Below are positions 21,193 through 29,202 of a stretch of 29,202 nt of DNA, piece by piece. Under the pieces are notes generated by a model. That model was not told where the DNA came from, made no database searches, and saw nothing but the letters and a program-made list of their open reading frames with translations. The stretch covers positions 1 through 29,202 of the forward strand of contig CAAGLQ010000082.1 in assembly GCA_900770835.1 (NCBI GenBank). The letters run 5' to 3'. Both the position numbers and the translations under genes were made by a program. The stretch's first letter is position 1. Each line of letters opens with the position of its first letter. The stretch is from an uncultured Parabacteroides sp. (GTDB taxonomy: Bacteria > Bacteroidota > Bacteroidia > Bacteroidales > Tannerellaceae).

Positions 21193-22335
21193 TTATAAAT
21201 GACGTGCGCCGTCGCTGATCACGACATCGTAAATCTTCGGCTCACGACCATATTTCTCCTTATAGGCGCTGACAGCCGTCTGGATGAAGTGATCATACAG
21301 TTCCTCCTTCACGAGGTTGATGGTGCAACCGCCGAAGCCACCGCCCATCACGCGCGAACCCGTCACGCCGCACTCCTTGGCGATGTCGTTCAAGAAATCG
21401 AGCTCCTCGCAGCTCACCTCATAGAGCTTGCTCATGCCGTGATGCGTGGCATACATCTTGGCACCCACCGTCTCATAGTCGCCACGCTCCAAAGCGTCGC
21501 ACACGTCTAAGACACGCTGGATCTCCTCGATCACATACTCCGCACGCATGTAGTCCTCGGCGCTGACATCGGCCTTCACCTCGCTGAGCATCTCCATCGT
21601 AGCGTCACGCAAGAACTCCACCTCGGGGTGGTGCTTGCGCATAGCAGCCACGACATTCTCGCAAGACTGGCGACGCTTGTTGTAAGCGGAAGAGGCCAAC
21701 TCATGCTTCACGACTGAATCCACCAACACCAATTTGTAGCCAACGGGGTTGAACGGATAATATTTATACTCCAACGAGCGGCAATCGAGGCGAATCAGGC
21801 TGCCTGCCTTACCGAAGACAGAGGCGAACTGATCCATGATGCCACATTTCACGCCGCAATAGTTATGCTCAGTGGATTGACCGATCTTGGCCAACTCGAA
21901 CTTGTCGATGCCCAAGGCAAACAACTCGTTGAGGGCGAAAGCGAACGTGCTCTCCAACGCTGCCGATGAAGACATGCCGGCTCCTAAGGGAACGTCGCCT
22001 GCGAAAACGGTGTCGAAACCTTTCACCTCGCCACCACGCTTGATGATCTCGCGGCAAACGCCGAAGATGTAACGTGCCCAGCTGGCTTTCGGCGCAGCCT
22101 CCTCGGTCAATCCGAACTCGGCATAGTCGCTCAGGTCGAGCGCGTAAGCACGCACCGTGTCGGTGCCGTTTGGCTTGATCTCGGCGATCATGCCTTTATC
22201 CACCGCACCCGGAAAGACGAAACCGCCGTTGTAATCCGTGTGCTCACCAATCAGGTTGATTCGCCCCGGGGAAGCGAAGAAGCTTCCCTCGGTTTGAAAC
22301 AACTCCTTGAATTTTATGCTGATTTGCTCTTGCAT
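21193..22335 (-). CDS. galK: Galactokinase
   Basis: Phosphorylates alpha-D-galactose to galactose-1-phosphate with ATP (Leloir pathway). 380 residues. GHMP kinase motifs: galactokinase signature GRINLIGEHTDYN (24-36), ATP loop PLGAGMSSSAALE (116-128), catalytic Asp in GIMDQFAS near residue 166, and the third motif GSRVMGGGFGGCTINLV in the last sixth of the protein. It is last of the galM-transporter-galK operon, 23 nt downstream of the transporter gene, with a terminator right after. galT and galE are absent from the window. Confidence 0.97.
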   Translation of the reverse strand: MQEQISIKFKELFQTEGSFFASPGRINLIGEHTDYNGGFVFPGAVDKGMIAEIKPNGTDTVRAYALDLSDYAEFGLTEEAAPKASWARYIFGVCREIIKRGGEVKGFDTVFAGDVPLGAGMSSSAALESTFAFALNELFALGIDKFELAKIGQSTEHNYCGVKCGIMDQFASVFGKAGSLIRLDCRSLEYKYYPFNPVGYKLVLVDSVVKHELASSAYNKRRQSCENVVAAMRKHHPEVEFLRDATMEMLSEVKADVSAEDYMRAEYVIEEIQRVLDVCDALERGDYETVGAKMYATHHGMSKLYEVSCEELDFLNDIAKECGVTGSRVMGGGFGGCTINLVKEELYDHFIQTAVSAYKEKYGREPKIYDVVISDGARHL

Positions 22336-22358
22336 AGCTTCACGCTTGAAAAGTTTTT

Positions 22359-23609
22359 TTACTTCTGAGCCGGTTTGCTACCTACCAACGCATAGAACAG
22401 GATGTAGCCCGCGCAGATCAACGGGATGATGTAGCTACCCAAGATACTGCCTGTTACGTCGATAACGAATGCCTGAACAGCCACCATCACCGCGCAACCG
22501 AACACCATCGTCATGAAGATACCGGAAGCAGCAGCCGTATATTTACCTAAGCCCTCAACAGCCATGTTGAAGATACCACCCCACATTACTGATGTACAGA
22601 GACCTACGCAGATGAAAGCAGCTACGCCAATGGGCACCTCAACCCAGATCATTGACAAGTTAGCCCAGTCAACACCCGGAACGTTTACCTTCCAAGAGGC
22701 CGGTGAGAGGATACCGAACGCCAAGAGAGCGATAGCGGCAACAGCCACGGTGCTAACCATCGTACGGCTGGACACCTTGCTACCGATTGAACCACCGATC
22801 GTACGACCGATGAACATCGCGAACCAATATACAGCAGCGATCAAAGAAGCGACACCCGCGGAGATGCCCACCTCGCCGATCAAATATTTGATCATGTAGG
22901 TCGGAGTACCTACCTCAACACTCATATACAAGAAGATAGCCAATGCACCGAGGGCAAAGTGACGATAGCTCAACGCACCCTTTACCAACTCCATCTTCAC
23001 CGGCTCCTGCTTCGGCTCCTCGATCTTCGTGAAGAAGAGCACGACAGCTGCCAAAACGAAGATAGCCAATGCGATGTACATAGCCGGAGCTGCATCAGCG
23101 ATACCTGTCTCTTTTGTTACCTCGCCGATCAACGCACCCAAGATGATGTACACAGCCACAGCTGCGGCACTGTTGAATGCACCACCGATCTGGATCAGCT
23201 GGTTACCGGTGTTACCACCACCACCGAGCACGTTCAGCATCGGGTTAACCACCGTGTTCAACATACACATACAGAAACCGCTGACGAACGCACCCAGCAG
23301 GTAGATCCAATAGCTACCCATTGAGCCAGACAGCAGCTCCAGTAACATGCCGACGATACCCACGCCCAAAGCGATCAACGCTGTTTTCTTGTAACCAAAT
23401 TTCACGATTAACATACCGCTGGGAATACCCATCACCAGGTAAGCGATGAAGTTTGCGTAGTTACCGATCTGAGATTGCAGCTCAGAAGCGCCAAATTGGT
23501 TCTGCACGATGACAGCCATCGGAGAACAGAGATTCGTTACAAACGCGATCATCGCGAAGAGCGCGATCATCATGATAATCGCAGCCCATTGTTTAGTTTG
23601 TTGTGCCAT
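22359..23609 (-). CDS. MFS sugar transporter, FHS family (glucose/galactose-type)
   Basis: 416 residues with about 12 hydrophobic segments; inner-membrane proton or sodium symporter type. The opening IAFVTNLCSPMAVIVQNQFG, YLVMGIPSGMLIVKFGYKKTALIALG (loop 2-3 signature near residue 57), and SGFCMCMLNTVVNPMLNVLGGGG near 110 are characteristic of the fucose/glucose/galactose (FucP/GluP) porters. The position between galM and galK makes galactose the likely substrate. Both gaps are short (23 and 38 nt). Confidence 0.9.
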   Translation of the reverse strand: MAQQTKQWAAIIMMIALFAMIAFVTNLCSPMAVIVQNQFGASELQSQIGNYANFIAYLVMGIPSGMLIVKFGYKKTALIALGVGIVGMLLELLSGSMGSYWIYLLGAFVSGFCMCMLNTVVNPMLNVLGGGGNTGNQLIQIGGAFNSAAAVAVYIILGALIGEVTKETGIADAAPAMYIALAIFVLAAVVLFFTKIEEPKQEPVKMELVKGALSYRHFALGALAIFLYMSVEVGTPTYMIKYLIGEVGISAGVASLIAAVYWFAMFIGRTIGGSIGSKVSSRTMVSTVAVAAIALLAFGILSPASWKVNVPGVDWANLSMIWVEVPIGVAAFICVGLCTSVMWGGIFNMAVEGLGKYTAAASGIFMTMVFGCAVMVAVQAFVIDVTGSILGSYIIPLICAGYILFYALVGSKPAQK

Positions 23610-23647
23610 TAAGATTTAAAATTTTATGATTAGTACTTGATTGAATT

Positions 23648-24733
23648 TTATTCTACACTGAATTTATAGATCGTAGTGCTCACAAAGGTCTTGCCCGGCC
23701 GTAGCAGGGTGGAGGGGTACTCCGGCTTGTTGGGGCTGTCGGGGAAGTGCTGCGTCTCTAAGCAGAGCGCCGCCCGCTCCGGGTAGCGTTGCCCCGGTTT
23801 GCCCTCGAAGTTGCCTGTCATCCAGTTGCCGGTGTAGAGCTGTACGCCCGGTTCAGTGGTGTAGGTTTCCATCACGATGCCTGTCTTTGGCGAGCTGCAG
23901 CGGGCGCAGAACGACAGCTCTTCGCCCTCCTTATTTAATATATAGGTATGGTCGTAGCCTTTGCCGAAGCGCAATTGCTCGAAATCGTCGTTGATGCGTT
24001 CGCCCACGGTGTGCGGCGTGCGGAAATCCATCGGTGTGCCCTCCACTGGCTCCTTCGGGCCGTAGGGAATGGCTGTCTCGTCGGTCGGCAGGTAATAATC
24101 CGCGTTGATCTGCAGCAGATGATCGCCCACGTAGGGATCGCCTGCGCCGGAGAGGTTGAAATAGGAGTGATTGGTGAGGTTCAAGACCGTCGGTTTCGTC
24201 GTGACAGCTTGGTAAGAGATGATCACCTCGTTGTCTTCCGTCAGTTGGTAGGTGACAGCCGTGTGCAACTCGCCGGGGAAACCCTCCTCACCGTCGGGCG
24301 AGGTCAGTTGCAACTCAATGGTTTGCGCGTCTTTTTGCGTCGCTTCCCACACCTTGGCGTTGAAGCCTTTCAAGCCGCCGTGCAGGCTGTTGGGACCGTT
24401 GTTGATGGCTAACTGGTCATACACCGTGCCGTCAATCTCAAACCGCCCTTTGGCGATGCGGTTGCCGTAACGTCCGCAAATCGCCCCGAAGTAAGGCTCT
24501 TCGGAGGTGAGGTAGTCGGCGATGGATTTATGCCCGGTGACGACATCGGTCAACTTCCCGTCTCGATCGGGCACCATGAGCGAGACGATTTTCGCCCCGT
24601 AATTGGTGACGCAAAGCTCCGCGCCCGATACGTTGCTAAGCACATAGAGAGCGGTTTCTTTGCCCTCAATTTGCTGGCAGAAATCGGCTTTTACCAAGCC
24701 TGACAATGTAGAGTTGTCTTTCATGTGTACCAT
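23648..24733 (-). CDS. galM: Aldose 1-epimerase (galactose mutarotase)
   Basis: Interconverts beta- and alpha-D-galactose ahead of GalK. 361 residues; M4 (MKDNSTLSG) is an alternative start. GalM motifs: GRYGNRIAKGRF near 88, NSLHGGLKGFNAKVW (115-129) with H118, the catalytic H189 in NLTNHSYFNLSG and general base E326 in CLETQHFPDSPN. No signal peptide, so cytoplasmic. First gene of the operon, divergent from the GH51 gene. Confidence 0.95.
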   Translation of the reverse strand: MVHMKDNSTLSGLVKADFCQQIEGKETALYVLSNVSGAELCVTNYGAKIVSLMVPDRDGKLTDVVTGHKSIADYLTSEEPYFGAICGRYGNRIAKGRFEIDGTVYDQLAINNGPNSLHGGLKGFNAKVWEATQKDAQTIELQLTSPDGEEGFPGELHTAVTYQLTEDNEVIISYQAVTTKPTVLNLTNHSYFNLSGAGDPYVGDHLLQINADYYLPTDETAIPYGPKEPVEGTPMDFRTPHTVGERINDDFEQLRFGKGYDHTYILNKEGEELSFCARCSSPKTGIVMETYTTEPGVQLYTGNWMTGNFEGKPGQRYPERAALCLETQHFPDSPNKPEYPSTLLRPGKTFVSTTIYKFSVE

Positions 24734-24751
24734 ATTGTTTATAAATTGCGG

Positions 24752-24759
24752 TAAAAGTA
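24752..24759 (-). promoter_or_regulatory. Weak -7-like element for galM operon
   Basis: Minus-strand TACTTTTA, one mismatch from TAnnTTTG, 18 nt upstream of the start codon. No proper -33 seen. Confidence 0.3.
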
Positions 24760-24867
24760 GCCTTTCTTCTTCAAATTTCCAGCATGAAATCCATGTTTTA
24801 AAGCATCATTTCCGATTTATTTATAAAAAAAGCCCGTATATGTGCCTATGAGAAACAAGAATAAGTG

Positions 24868-24875
24868 TATTTTTG
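24868..24875 (+). promoter_or_regulatory. -7 element for the GH51 gene
   Basis: TATTTTTG, an exact TAnnTTTG match, 36 nt upstream of the GH51 start. Confidence 0.5.
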
Positions 24876-24911
24876 CAGCATTGTTAAAAAATACATAACA
24901 CTGAAAAACGC

Positions 24912-26882
24912 ATGAAAAGACATAGCTGTTTGAAACCTCTCCTGCTGGCGGCGGGTGTATGGCTGGCTGCTGTGGCGAGTTGGGCGCAAGAGGTGCGAGA
25001 GACACTCACCTTCGAGGTGCGCACGGATCAGCCGGGCGCCGCGATTCCATCCACGATGTATGGCATCTTTTTCGAGGACATCAATTTTGGTGCCGACGGT
25101 GGCTTGTATGCCGAGTTGGTGAAGAATCGCTCGTTTGAGTTTCAAGAGGCTTTGATGGGCTGGACACCGTTTGGCACGGTCGAGATTCGGAAAGACAAAC
25201 CTTGCTTCGACCGTAACCCGCATTACGCACGGCTGACGGAGGCGGGACAGCTCACGCACACCGGTTTGGAGAACGAGGGCTTCCGGGGCATGGGCATTCG
25301 GGCGAATGAGCCTTACGACTTGACCTTCCATGCCCGGGTGGTGAAGGGCGAATCGTTGCGCCTCCGGGTGGAGCTGGTGAGCGCTGCCAATGACATCATC
25401 GAGACACAGCGAATCACGATGGAGGGCAAACGTTGGACGAAATATCAGCTGGCACTGACCTCTCAAAAGACAGACTCGAAAGCGCATCTGCGCTTAACGA
25501 TGGAAACACCGGGCACATTGGACTTGGAGCATGTCTCGTTGTTTCCCCGCCATACGTTCAACAACCGTCCGAATGGCTTGCGTGCCGATTTGGCGGAGGT
25601 GTTGAAGGCGTTGAAACCGGGTGTGTTCCGCTTCCCCGGTGGTTGCATCGTGGAGGGCACCACGATCGAGACCCGTTACCAATGGAAAAACACGGTGGGA
25701 CCGGTGGAGAACCGTCCGATTAACATCAACCGTTGGAACTATACCTTTTCGCATAAGAAATTCCCCGACTATTACCAGTCTTACGGCTTGGGTTTCTACG
25801 AGTATTTCCAGCTGAGCGAGGATTTGGGTGCGGAGCCGCTTCCCGTCTTGAATTGCGGACTCTCCTGCCAGTTTGAGAACGAGGGCATGGAGCAGCATGT
25901 GCCTGTGGAGAAACTGCAACCCTATATTGACGATGCGCTGGATTTGATTGAGTTTGCCAACGGCCCTGCCACCTCCCGCTGGGGAAAACTGCGGGCTGAG
26001 ATGGGGCATCCGGCACCTTTCGGCTTGAAATTCATTGCCATCGGTAACGAGCAGTGGGGCGAGATTTACCCGGAGCGATTGGCTCCTTTCGTGAAGGCGA
26101 TCCGGGCGCGTTATCCGGAGATTCAGATCGTGGGCAGTGCGGGTCCGAATGCGGAGGGCAAACAATTTGAGTATCTTTGGCCGGAGATGCGCCGGTTGCA
26201 GGTCGATTTGGTGGATGAGCATTACTATCGTTCGCCGGAGTGGTTCCTCGCCAATGCCGATCGCTACGACCGCTATGATCGACAGGGGCCGAAGGTGTTC
26301 GCCGGCGAGTATGCTTGCCATCCCGACAACAAAGCCAATAGCTTTTTGACAGCGCTTTGCGAGGCGGCTTTCATGACGGGTTTGGAGCGCAATGCCGACG
26401 TGGTTCCGCTCAGTACCTATGCACCCTTGTTCGCCCACGTAGAGGCTTGGCAATGGCGTCCCGACCTGATTTGGTTTGACAATCTGCGTGTGATGAAAAC
26501 ACCGAATTATTATGTGCAACAGCTCTATAGCCATCATGCGGGCACTCGGGTTGTGCCGTTCCTGTGCGGCGGGAAACCGTTGACGGGGGAGCAGTCGCTC
26601 TATGCTACGGCAGCCCTCGACGAGCGAACCAACGAGTTGATTCTGAAAGTGGTGAATACTGGCATTCAGGCTCGCCAAGCTGAGATCCAGCTGCGTGGAC
26701 TTTCCTCGGGGACACATACGGGAGAACGTATCCGGTTCCATTCGATGGACTTAGAGGCGGTGAACACACTGGAGCAACCGGATCAGGTGCATCCCGAGGC
26801 GAGTGCCTTCACGTGCGAGGGCAGCCGGATGGCTGTTACGATTGAACCGCTTAGTTTCACAATCTATCGGATTCGGTTGTAA
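24912..26882 (+). CDS. GH51 alpha-L-arabinofuranosidase, secreted
   Basis: 656 residues. Removes terminal arabinofuranose from arabinan, arabinoxylan or arabinogalactan. Signal peptide about 1-25 (ends ASWA, before QEVRE), so periplasmic or exported. The N-terminal part has the GH51 opening MYGIFFEDINFGADGGLYAELV (49-70), then an inserted carbohydrate-binding-like beta domain about 75-212. The (beta/alpha)8 domain follows with FRFPGGCIVEG (239-249), acid/base E380 in AIGNEQWGE and nucleophile E466 in FAGEYACHP. The C-terminal beta domain runs from about 560. This is the larger GH51 type with an N-terminal insert. It is divergent from the galactose operon and upstream of a GH3 gene, consistent with use of arabinose- and galactose-containing glycans. 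Confidence 0.94.
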   Translation: MKRHSCLKPLLLAAGVWLAAVASWAQEVRETLTFEVRTDQPGAAIPSTMYGIFFEDINFGADGGLYAELVKNRSFEFQEALMGWTPFGTVEIRKDKPCFDRNPHYARLTEAGQLTHTGLENEGFRGMGIRANEPYDLTFHARVVKGESLRLRVELVSAANDIIETQRITMEGKRWTKYQLALTSQKTDSKAHLRLTMETPGTLDLEHVSLFPRHTFNNRPNGLRADLAEVLKALKPGVFRFPGGCIVEGTTIETRYQWKNTVGPVENRPININRWNYTFSHKKFPDYYQSYGLGFYEYFQLSEDLGAEPLPVLNCGLSCQFENEGMEQHVPVEKLQPYIDDALDLIEFANGPATSRWGKLRAEMGHPAPFGLKFIAIGNEQWGEIYPERLAPFVKAIRARYPEIQIVGSAGPNAEGKQFEYLWPEMRRLQVDLVDEHYYRSPEWFLANADRYDRYDRQGPKVFAGEYACHPDNKANSFLTALCEAAFMTGLERNADVVPLSTYAPLFAHVEAWQWRPDLIWFDNLRVMKTPNYYVQQLYSHHAGTRVVPFLCGGKPLTGEQSLYATAALDERTNELILKVVNTGIQARQAEIQLRGLSSGTHTGERIRFHSMDLEAVNTLEQPDQVHPEASAFTCEGSRMAVTIEPLSFTIYRIRL

Positions 26883-26902
26883 GGCTTTTCATAAATAATT
26901 TG

Positions 26903-26910
26903 TACTTTCG
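26903..26910 (+). promoter_or_regulatory. -7-like element for the cytidylate-kinase-like gene
   Basis: TACTTTCG, one mismatch from TAnnTTTG, 26 nt upstream of the start, just after the GH51 stop. Confidence 0.4.
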
Positions 26911-26936
26911 TCGCATCAATTCATAACAAGGAAAAT

Positions 26937-27605
26937 ATGGAAGACAAGATCATATTAACCATCGGTCGCCAATTTGGAAGCGGTGGTCGTGAGATTGGGC
27001 AACGCTTGGCGCAGGAGCTGGGCATTGCCTATTATGACAGCGAGTTGATCACGGAGGCGGCTCGGCAGAGCGGCTTATGCGAGGAGGTGTTTCAGAAGGC
27101 GGATGAGCGAGCGGCTACGGGGTTGTCGTATGCTTTCACGATGGGTTTCTCCTCCTTTATGGGGGGCGCTTTCACGCCTTATAACTCGGTGCTCTCCAAC
27201 GATGGGCTGTTCAAGTTGCAGAGCGACGCGATTCGCCGTTTGGCGGAGCATTCTTGCGTGATGGTGGGACGCTGCGCCGATTACATCCTGCGCGATGATC
27301 CGGCTTGCCTGAGCGTTTTCATCCATAGCTCGGAGGAGAATCGCCTGCAACGCATCTTGTCTCGACAGGGTGGCACAGAGGCTGAGGCACGTGAGTGGAT
27401 GGCGAAGAAAGATAAACAGCGTGCCGCCTACTATAATTATTACACCAACAAGACGTGGGGCATGGCCTCTTCTTACGACCTCTCGATCGACGCCTCTATC
27501 TTGGGCTTGGAGGAGACAGTGGTTTACATCTTGCGGTTCATCGAGCGGCGAAAAGCCTTACGCCAAGCGCGCAAAGAGGCTGAGCGTCCGCCACACTTTG
27601 GCTGA
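26937..27605 (+). CDS. Cytidylate kinase-like family protein
   Basis: 222 residues. P-loop near the N-terminus: TIGRQFGSGGREIGQRLA (residues 8-25), then YYDSELI and a VMVGRCADYIL segment near 108-118, and SVFIHSSEENRLQRI, the arrangement of the Cytidylate_kin2-type proteins. The pattern differs from true Cmk, so it is probably not the essential CMP kinase. The substrate is unknown. The tail is highly basic (residues 203-219). It lies between two glycosidase genes, with no obvious link to sugars. The stop codon TGA lies in the first heptad of array D. Confidence 0.85.
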   Translation: MEDKIILTIGRQFGSGGREIGQRLAQELGIAYYDSELITEAARQSGLCEEVFQKADERAATGLSYAFTMGFSSFMGGAFTPYNSVLSNDGLFKLQSDAIRRLAEHSCVMVGRCADYILRDDPACLSVFIHSSEENRLQRILSRQGGTEAEAREWMAKKDKQRAAYYNYYTNKTWGMASSYDLSIDASILGLEETVVYILRFIERRKALRQARKEAERPPHFG

Positions 27606-27637
27606 TTATGAATTTTGAATTATGAATTTTGAGTTAA
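27603..27637. repeat. Heptad-repeat array D, single arm
   Basis: Five units in a 7-bp register: TGATTAT, GAATTTT, GAATTAT, GAATTTT, GAGTTAA. Same units as the left arm of array A, but without an inverted partner. It begins with the stop codon of the kinase-like gene and ends 9 nt before the GH3 start. Confidence 0.7.
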
Positions 27638-27646
27638 ATTGTTGTT

Positions 27647-29202
27647 ATGAGTAAGAATCTTAATTCTTTTAGGCCAACCCATCTGTTGATGGGAGGAGCC
27701 TTGTTGCTCACGGCTACCGCTTGTGGTGGCCAGAAATGGAGCGAGGTGGAGAAAGACGCCATTCGTATCGTCACTCAACCGGGCGGAGCCACGTTGGGCT
27801 ATTCCGCTACGTCGGGCGTGCAGTTGTTAACTGTTGACGGCTTTGCCTTCAAGGACTTGAATCGTGACGGGAAGCTCGATCCCTATGAGGATTGGCGCTT
27901 GACACCCGAGGTACGTGCGGTCGATTTAGCGGCGCAGCTCTCTGTGGAGGAGATTGCGGGCTTGATGCTGTATAGTGCGCACCAATCCATTCCGGGTGCG
28001 TCGAAAGGCTTTGGTGCCTCGACCTATAACGGCAAACCCTTTGACGAGAGTGGTGCGGAACCCTCTGACCTGTCGGATGCGCAGCGGAAATTCTTGACGG
28101 AGGACAACGTGCGCCACGTATTGGTGACACGTGTGCAGAGTCCGGAGGTGGCTGCTCGTTGGAATAACAATGTGCAGGCTTTGGTGGAGGGCATTGGCCA
28201 TGGCATTCCCGCCAACAACAGTTCTGATCCTCGTCATGGCACGCAAGCCGACACGGAGTATAATTACGGCAGTGGCGGACAGATCTCTTTGTGGCCGGGC
28301 AGCTTAGGCTTGGCGGCGACTTTCCGTCCGGAAGTTGTGAAGCGTTTTGGTGAGATAGCCTCCATCGAGTATCGCGCCTTGGGAATCGCTACGGCGCTTT
28401 CTCCGCAAGTCGATATGGCAACCGATCCCCGCTGGAGCCGTGTGAACGGAACGTTTGGCGAGGATGTTGATTTAGCAACCGATATGGCACGGGCATACGT
28501 GGATGGTTTCCAGACTTCTACAGGCGATAAAGAGTTGCGTGACGGTTGGGGATTCCAGAGCGTGAATGCCATGGTGAAGCACTGGCCGGGTGGTGGCTCC
28601 GGCGAGGCAGGTCGTGATGCGCACTATGGCTATGGCAAATATGCGGTTTATCCCGGCAAGAATATCGAGATGCAGAAGAAACCCTTCGTGGAGGGCGCTT
28701 TCAAATTGGATGGCGCTACGCAAAAAGCCTCTGCTGTCATGCCTTATTACACGATATCTGTCGGTATGAATCCTGATGGTGAAGATATTGCCAACAGCTA
28801 TAACCGCCATTTGATTACCGATCAGCTGCGTGAGCAATATGGTTACGACGGTGTGGTTTGTACCGATTGGGGCATCACAGGCGATGAGACAGGCGTGGAA
28901 ACCTTCGCTGGAAAGCCTTGGGGTGCGGAAAATCTCTCGGTCGCTGAGCGTCATTATCGCATTCTACTGGCTGGTGTCGATCAGTTTGGCGGAAACAACG
29001 ATAAGGGTCCGGTGTTGGAAGCTTATCAGATGGGTGTGCAAGAGATGGGCGAGGAGGCTATGCGTGAGCGTTTCGAGGCTTCCGCTGTGCGTCTGTTAGT
29101 CAATATTTTCCGTACGGGTCTCTTTGAGAATCCCTATCTTGATCCGGAGGAGACGGCGAAGATTGTAGGTTGTCCGGAGTTCATGAAAGAGGCGTATGAG
29201 GC
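27647..29202 (+). CDS. GH3 family glycoside hydrolase lipoprotein (partial, 3' end outside window)
   Basis: 518 codons are present, open to the window end. Signal peptide with lipobox-like LTATAC (C26), so probably a lipoprotein. An EF-hand-like calcium loop lies at 70-81 (DLNRDGKLDPYE) in the VDGF-F-DLN-GKLD-YEDW segment seen in Bacteroides-type GH3 enzymes. The GH3 N-terminal barrel follows: LSVEEIAGLML near 98, GIPANNSSDPRHG near 186, LSPQVDMATDPRWSRVNGTFGED near 251, VKHWPGGG with K311-H312, and nucleophile D407 in GVVCTDWGI. Beta-glucosidase or beta-xylosidase activity cannot be separated from this. It is downstream of GH51 and the kinase-like gene. Confidence 0.92.
   Translation, partial: MSKNLNSFRPTHLLMGGALLLTATACGGQKWSEVEKDAIRIVTQPGGATLGYSATSGVQLLTVDGFAFKDLNRDGKLDPYEDWRLTPEVRAVDLAAQLSVEEIAGLMLYSAHQSIPGASKGFGASTYNGKPFDESGAEPSDLSDAQRKFLTEDNVRHVLVTRVQSPEVAARWNNNVQALVEGIGHGIPANNSSDPRHGTQADTEYNYGSGGQISLWPGSLGLAATFRPEVVKRFGEIASIEYRALGIATALSPQVDMATDPRWSRVNGTFGEDVDLATDMARAYVDGFQTSTGDKELRDGWGFQSVNAMVKHWPGGGSGEAGRDAHYGYGKYAVYPGKNIEMQKKPFVEGAFKLDGATQKASAVMPYYTISVGMNPDGEDIANSYNRHLITDQLREQYGYDGVVCTDWGITGDETGVETFAGKPWGAENLSVAERHYRILLAGVDQFGGNNDKGPVLEAYQMGVQEMGEEAMRERFEASAVRLLVNIFRTGLFENPYLDPEETAKIVGCPEFMKEAYE

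Noticed and set aside
25494..26741. Long minus-strand open frame (415 codons) opposite the GH51 gene
   Set aside because: It is antisense to a clearly recognised GH51 protein with intact active-site motifs; its translation has no recognisable domain and is Arg/His-rich, as expected for a shadow frame.

Overview
The window looks like a chromosomal segment of a gut-type Bacteroidales bacterium, possibly Parabacteroides or Bacteroides. The main reasons are repeated TAnnTTTG-type -7 promoter elements a short way upstream of genes, near absence of Shine-Dalgarno sequences, a SusC-like TonB-dependent receptor with an N-terminal carboxypeptidase-regulatory domain, lipoproteins with an acidic stretch after the lipobox, and a DUF4783-type protein. 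The genus is a guess. Most genes are housekeeping or metabolic, with no phage, transposon, CRISPR array, rRNA or tRNA that I can see.

Layout. 1-2643 (minus) is the distal half of a histidine operon, hisH-hisA-hisF-hisIE, with hisIE cut by the window edge. 2718-3385 (minus) is tadA preceded by a small ribbon-helix-helix-like gene. 3480-4972 (plus) is yraN, an MmcQ/YjbR gene and a biotin protein ligase. 5000-6887 holds a GNAT acetyltransferase divergent from an AmpG-like MFS transporter. 6859-12003 (minus) is a three-gene locus: TonB-dependent receptor, surface beta-helix lipoprotein and TRAP-like metallophosphoesterase lipoprotein. Upstream of it are two 11-bp direct repeats resembling a Pho box, so I read the locus as a candidate phosphate-acquisition system. 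12497-14278 (plus) is dnaX, with a nine-A run placed so that slippage would make a short gamma-like form. 14404-17275 (minus) holds aldA, nadC and a DUF4783 gene. rlmH (plus) then converges on slyD-aroC (minus), followed upstream by a PatB/MalY C-S lyase. 21193-24733 (minus) is a galactose operon, galM-MFS-galK, ending in a clear intrinsic terminator. Divergent from it on plus are a GH51 arabinofuranosidase, a cytidylate-kinase-like protein and a GH3 glycosidase that runs off the window.

The most unusual structure is non-coding. Four intergenic spaces hold arrays of a degenerate 7-bp unit (GAATTAT/GAATTAG-like). Three of them are arranged as inverted arrays that fold into long hairpins, and all begin or end at stop codons. 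A separate element between the TonB receptor and dnaX has three tandem 20-21 bp palindromes enclosed by a perfect 14-bp inverted repeat. I do not recognise either as a described family.
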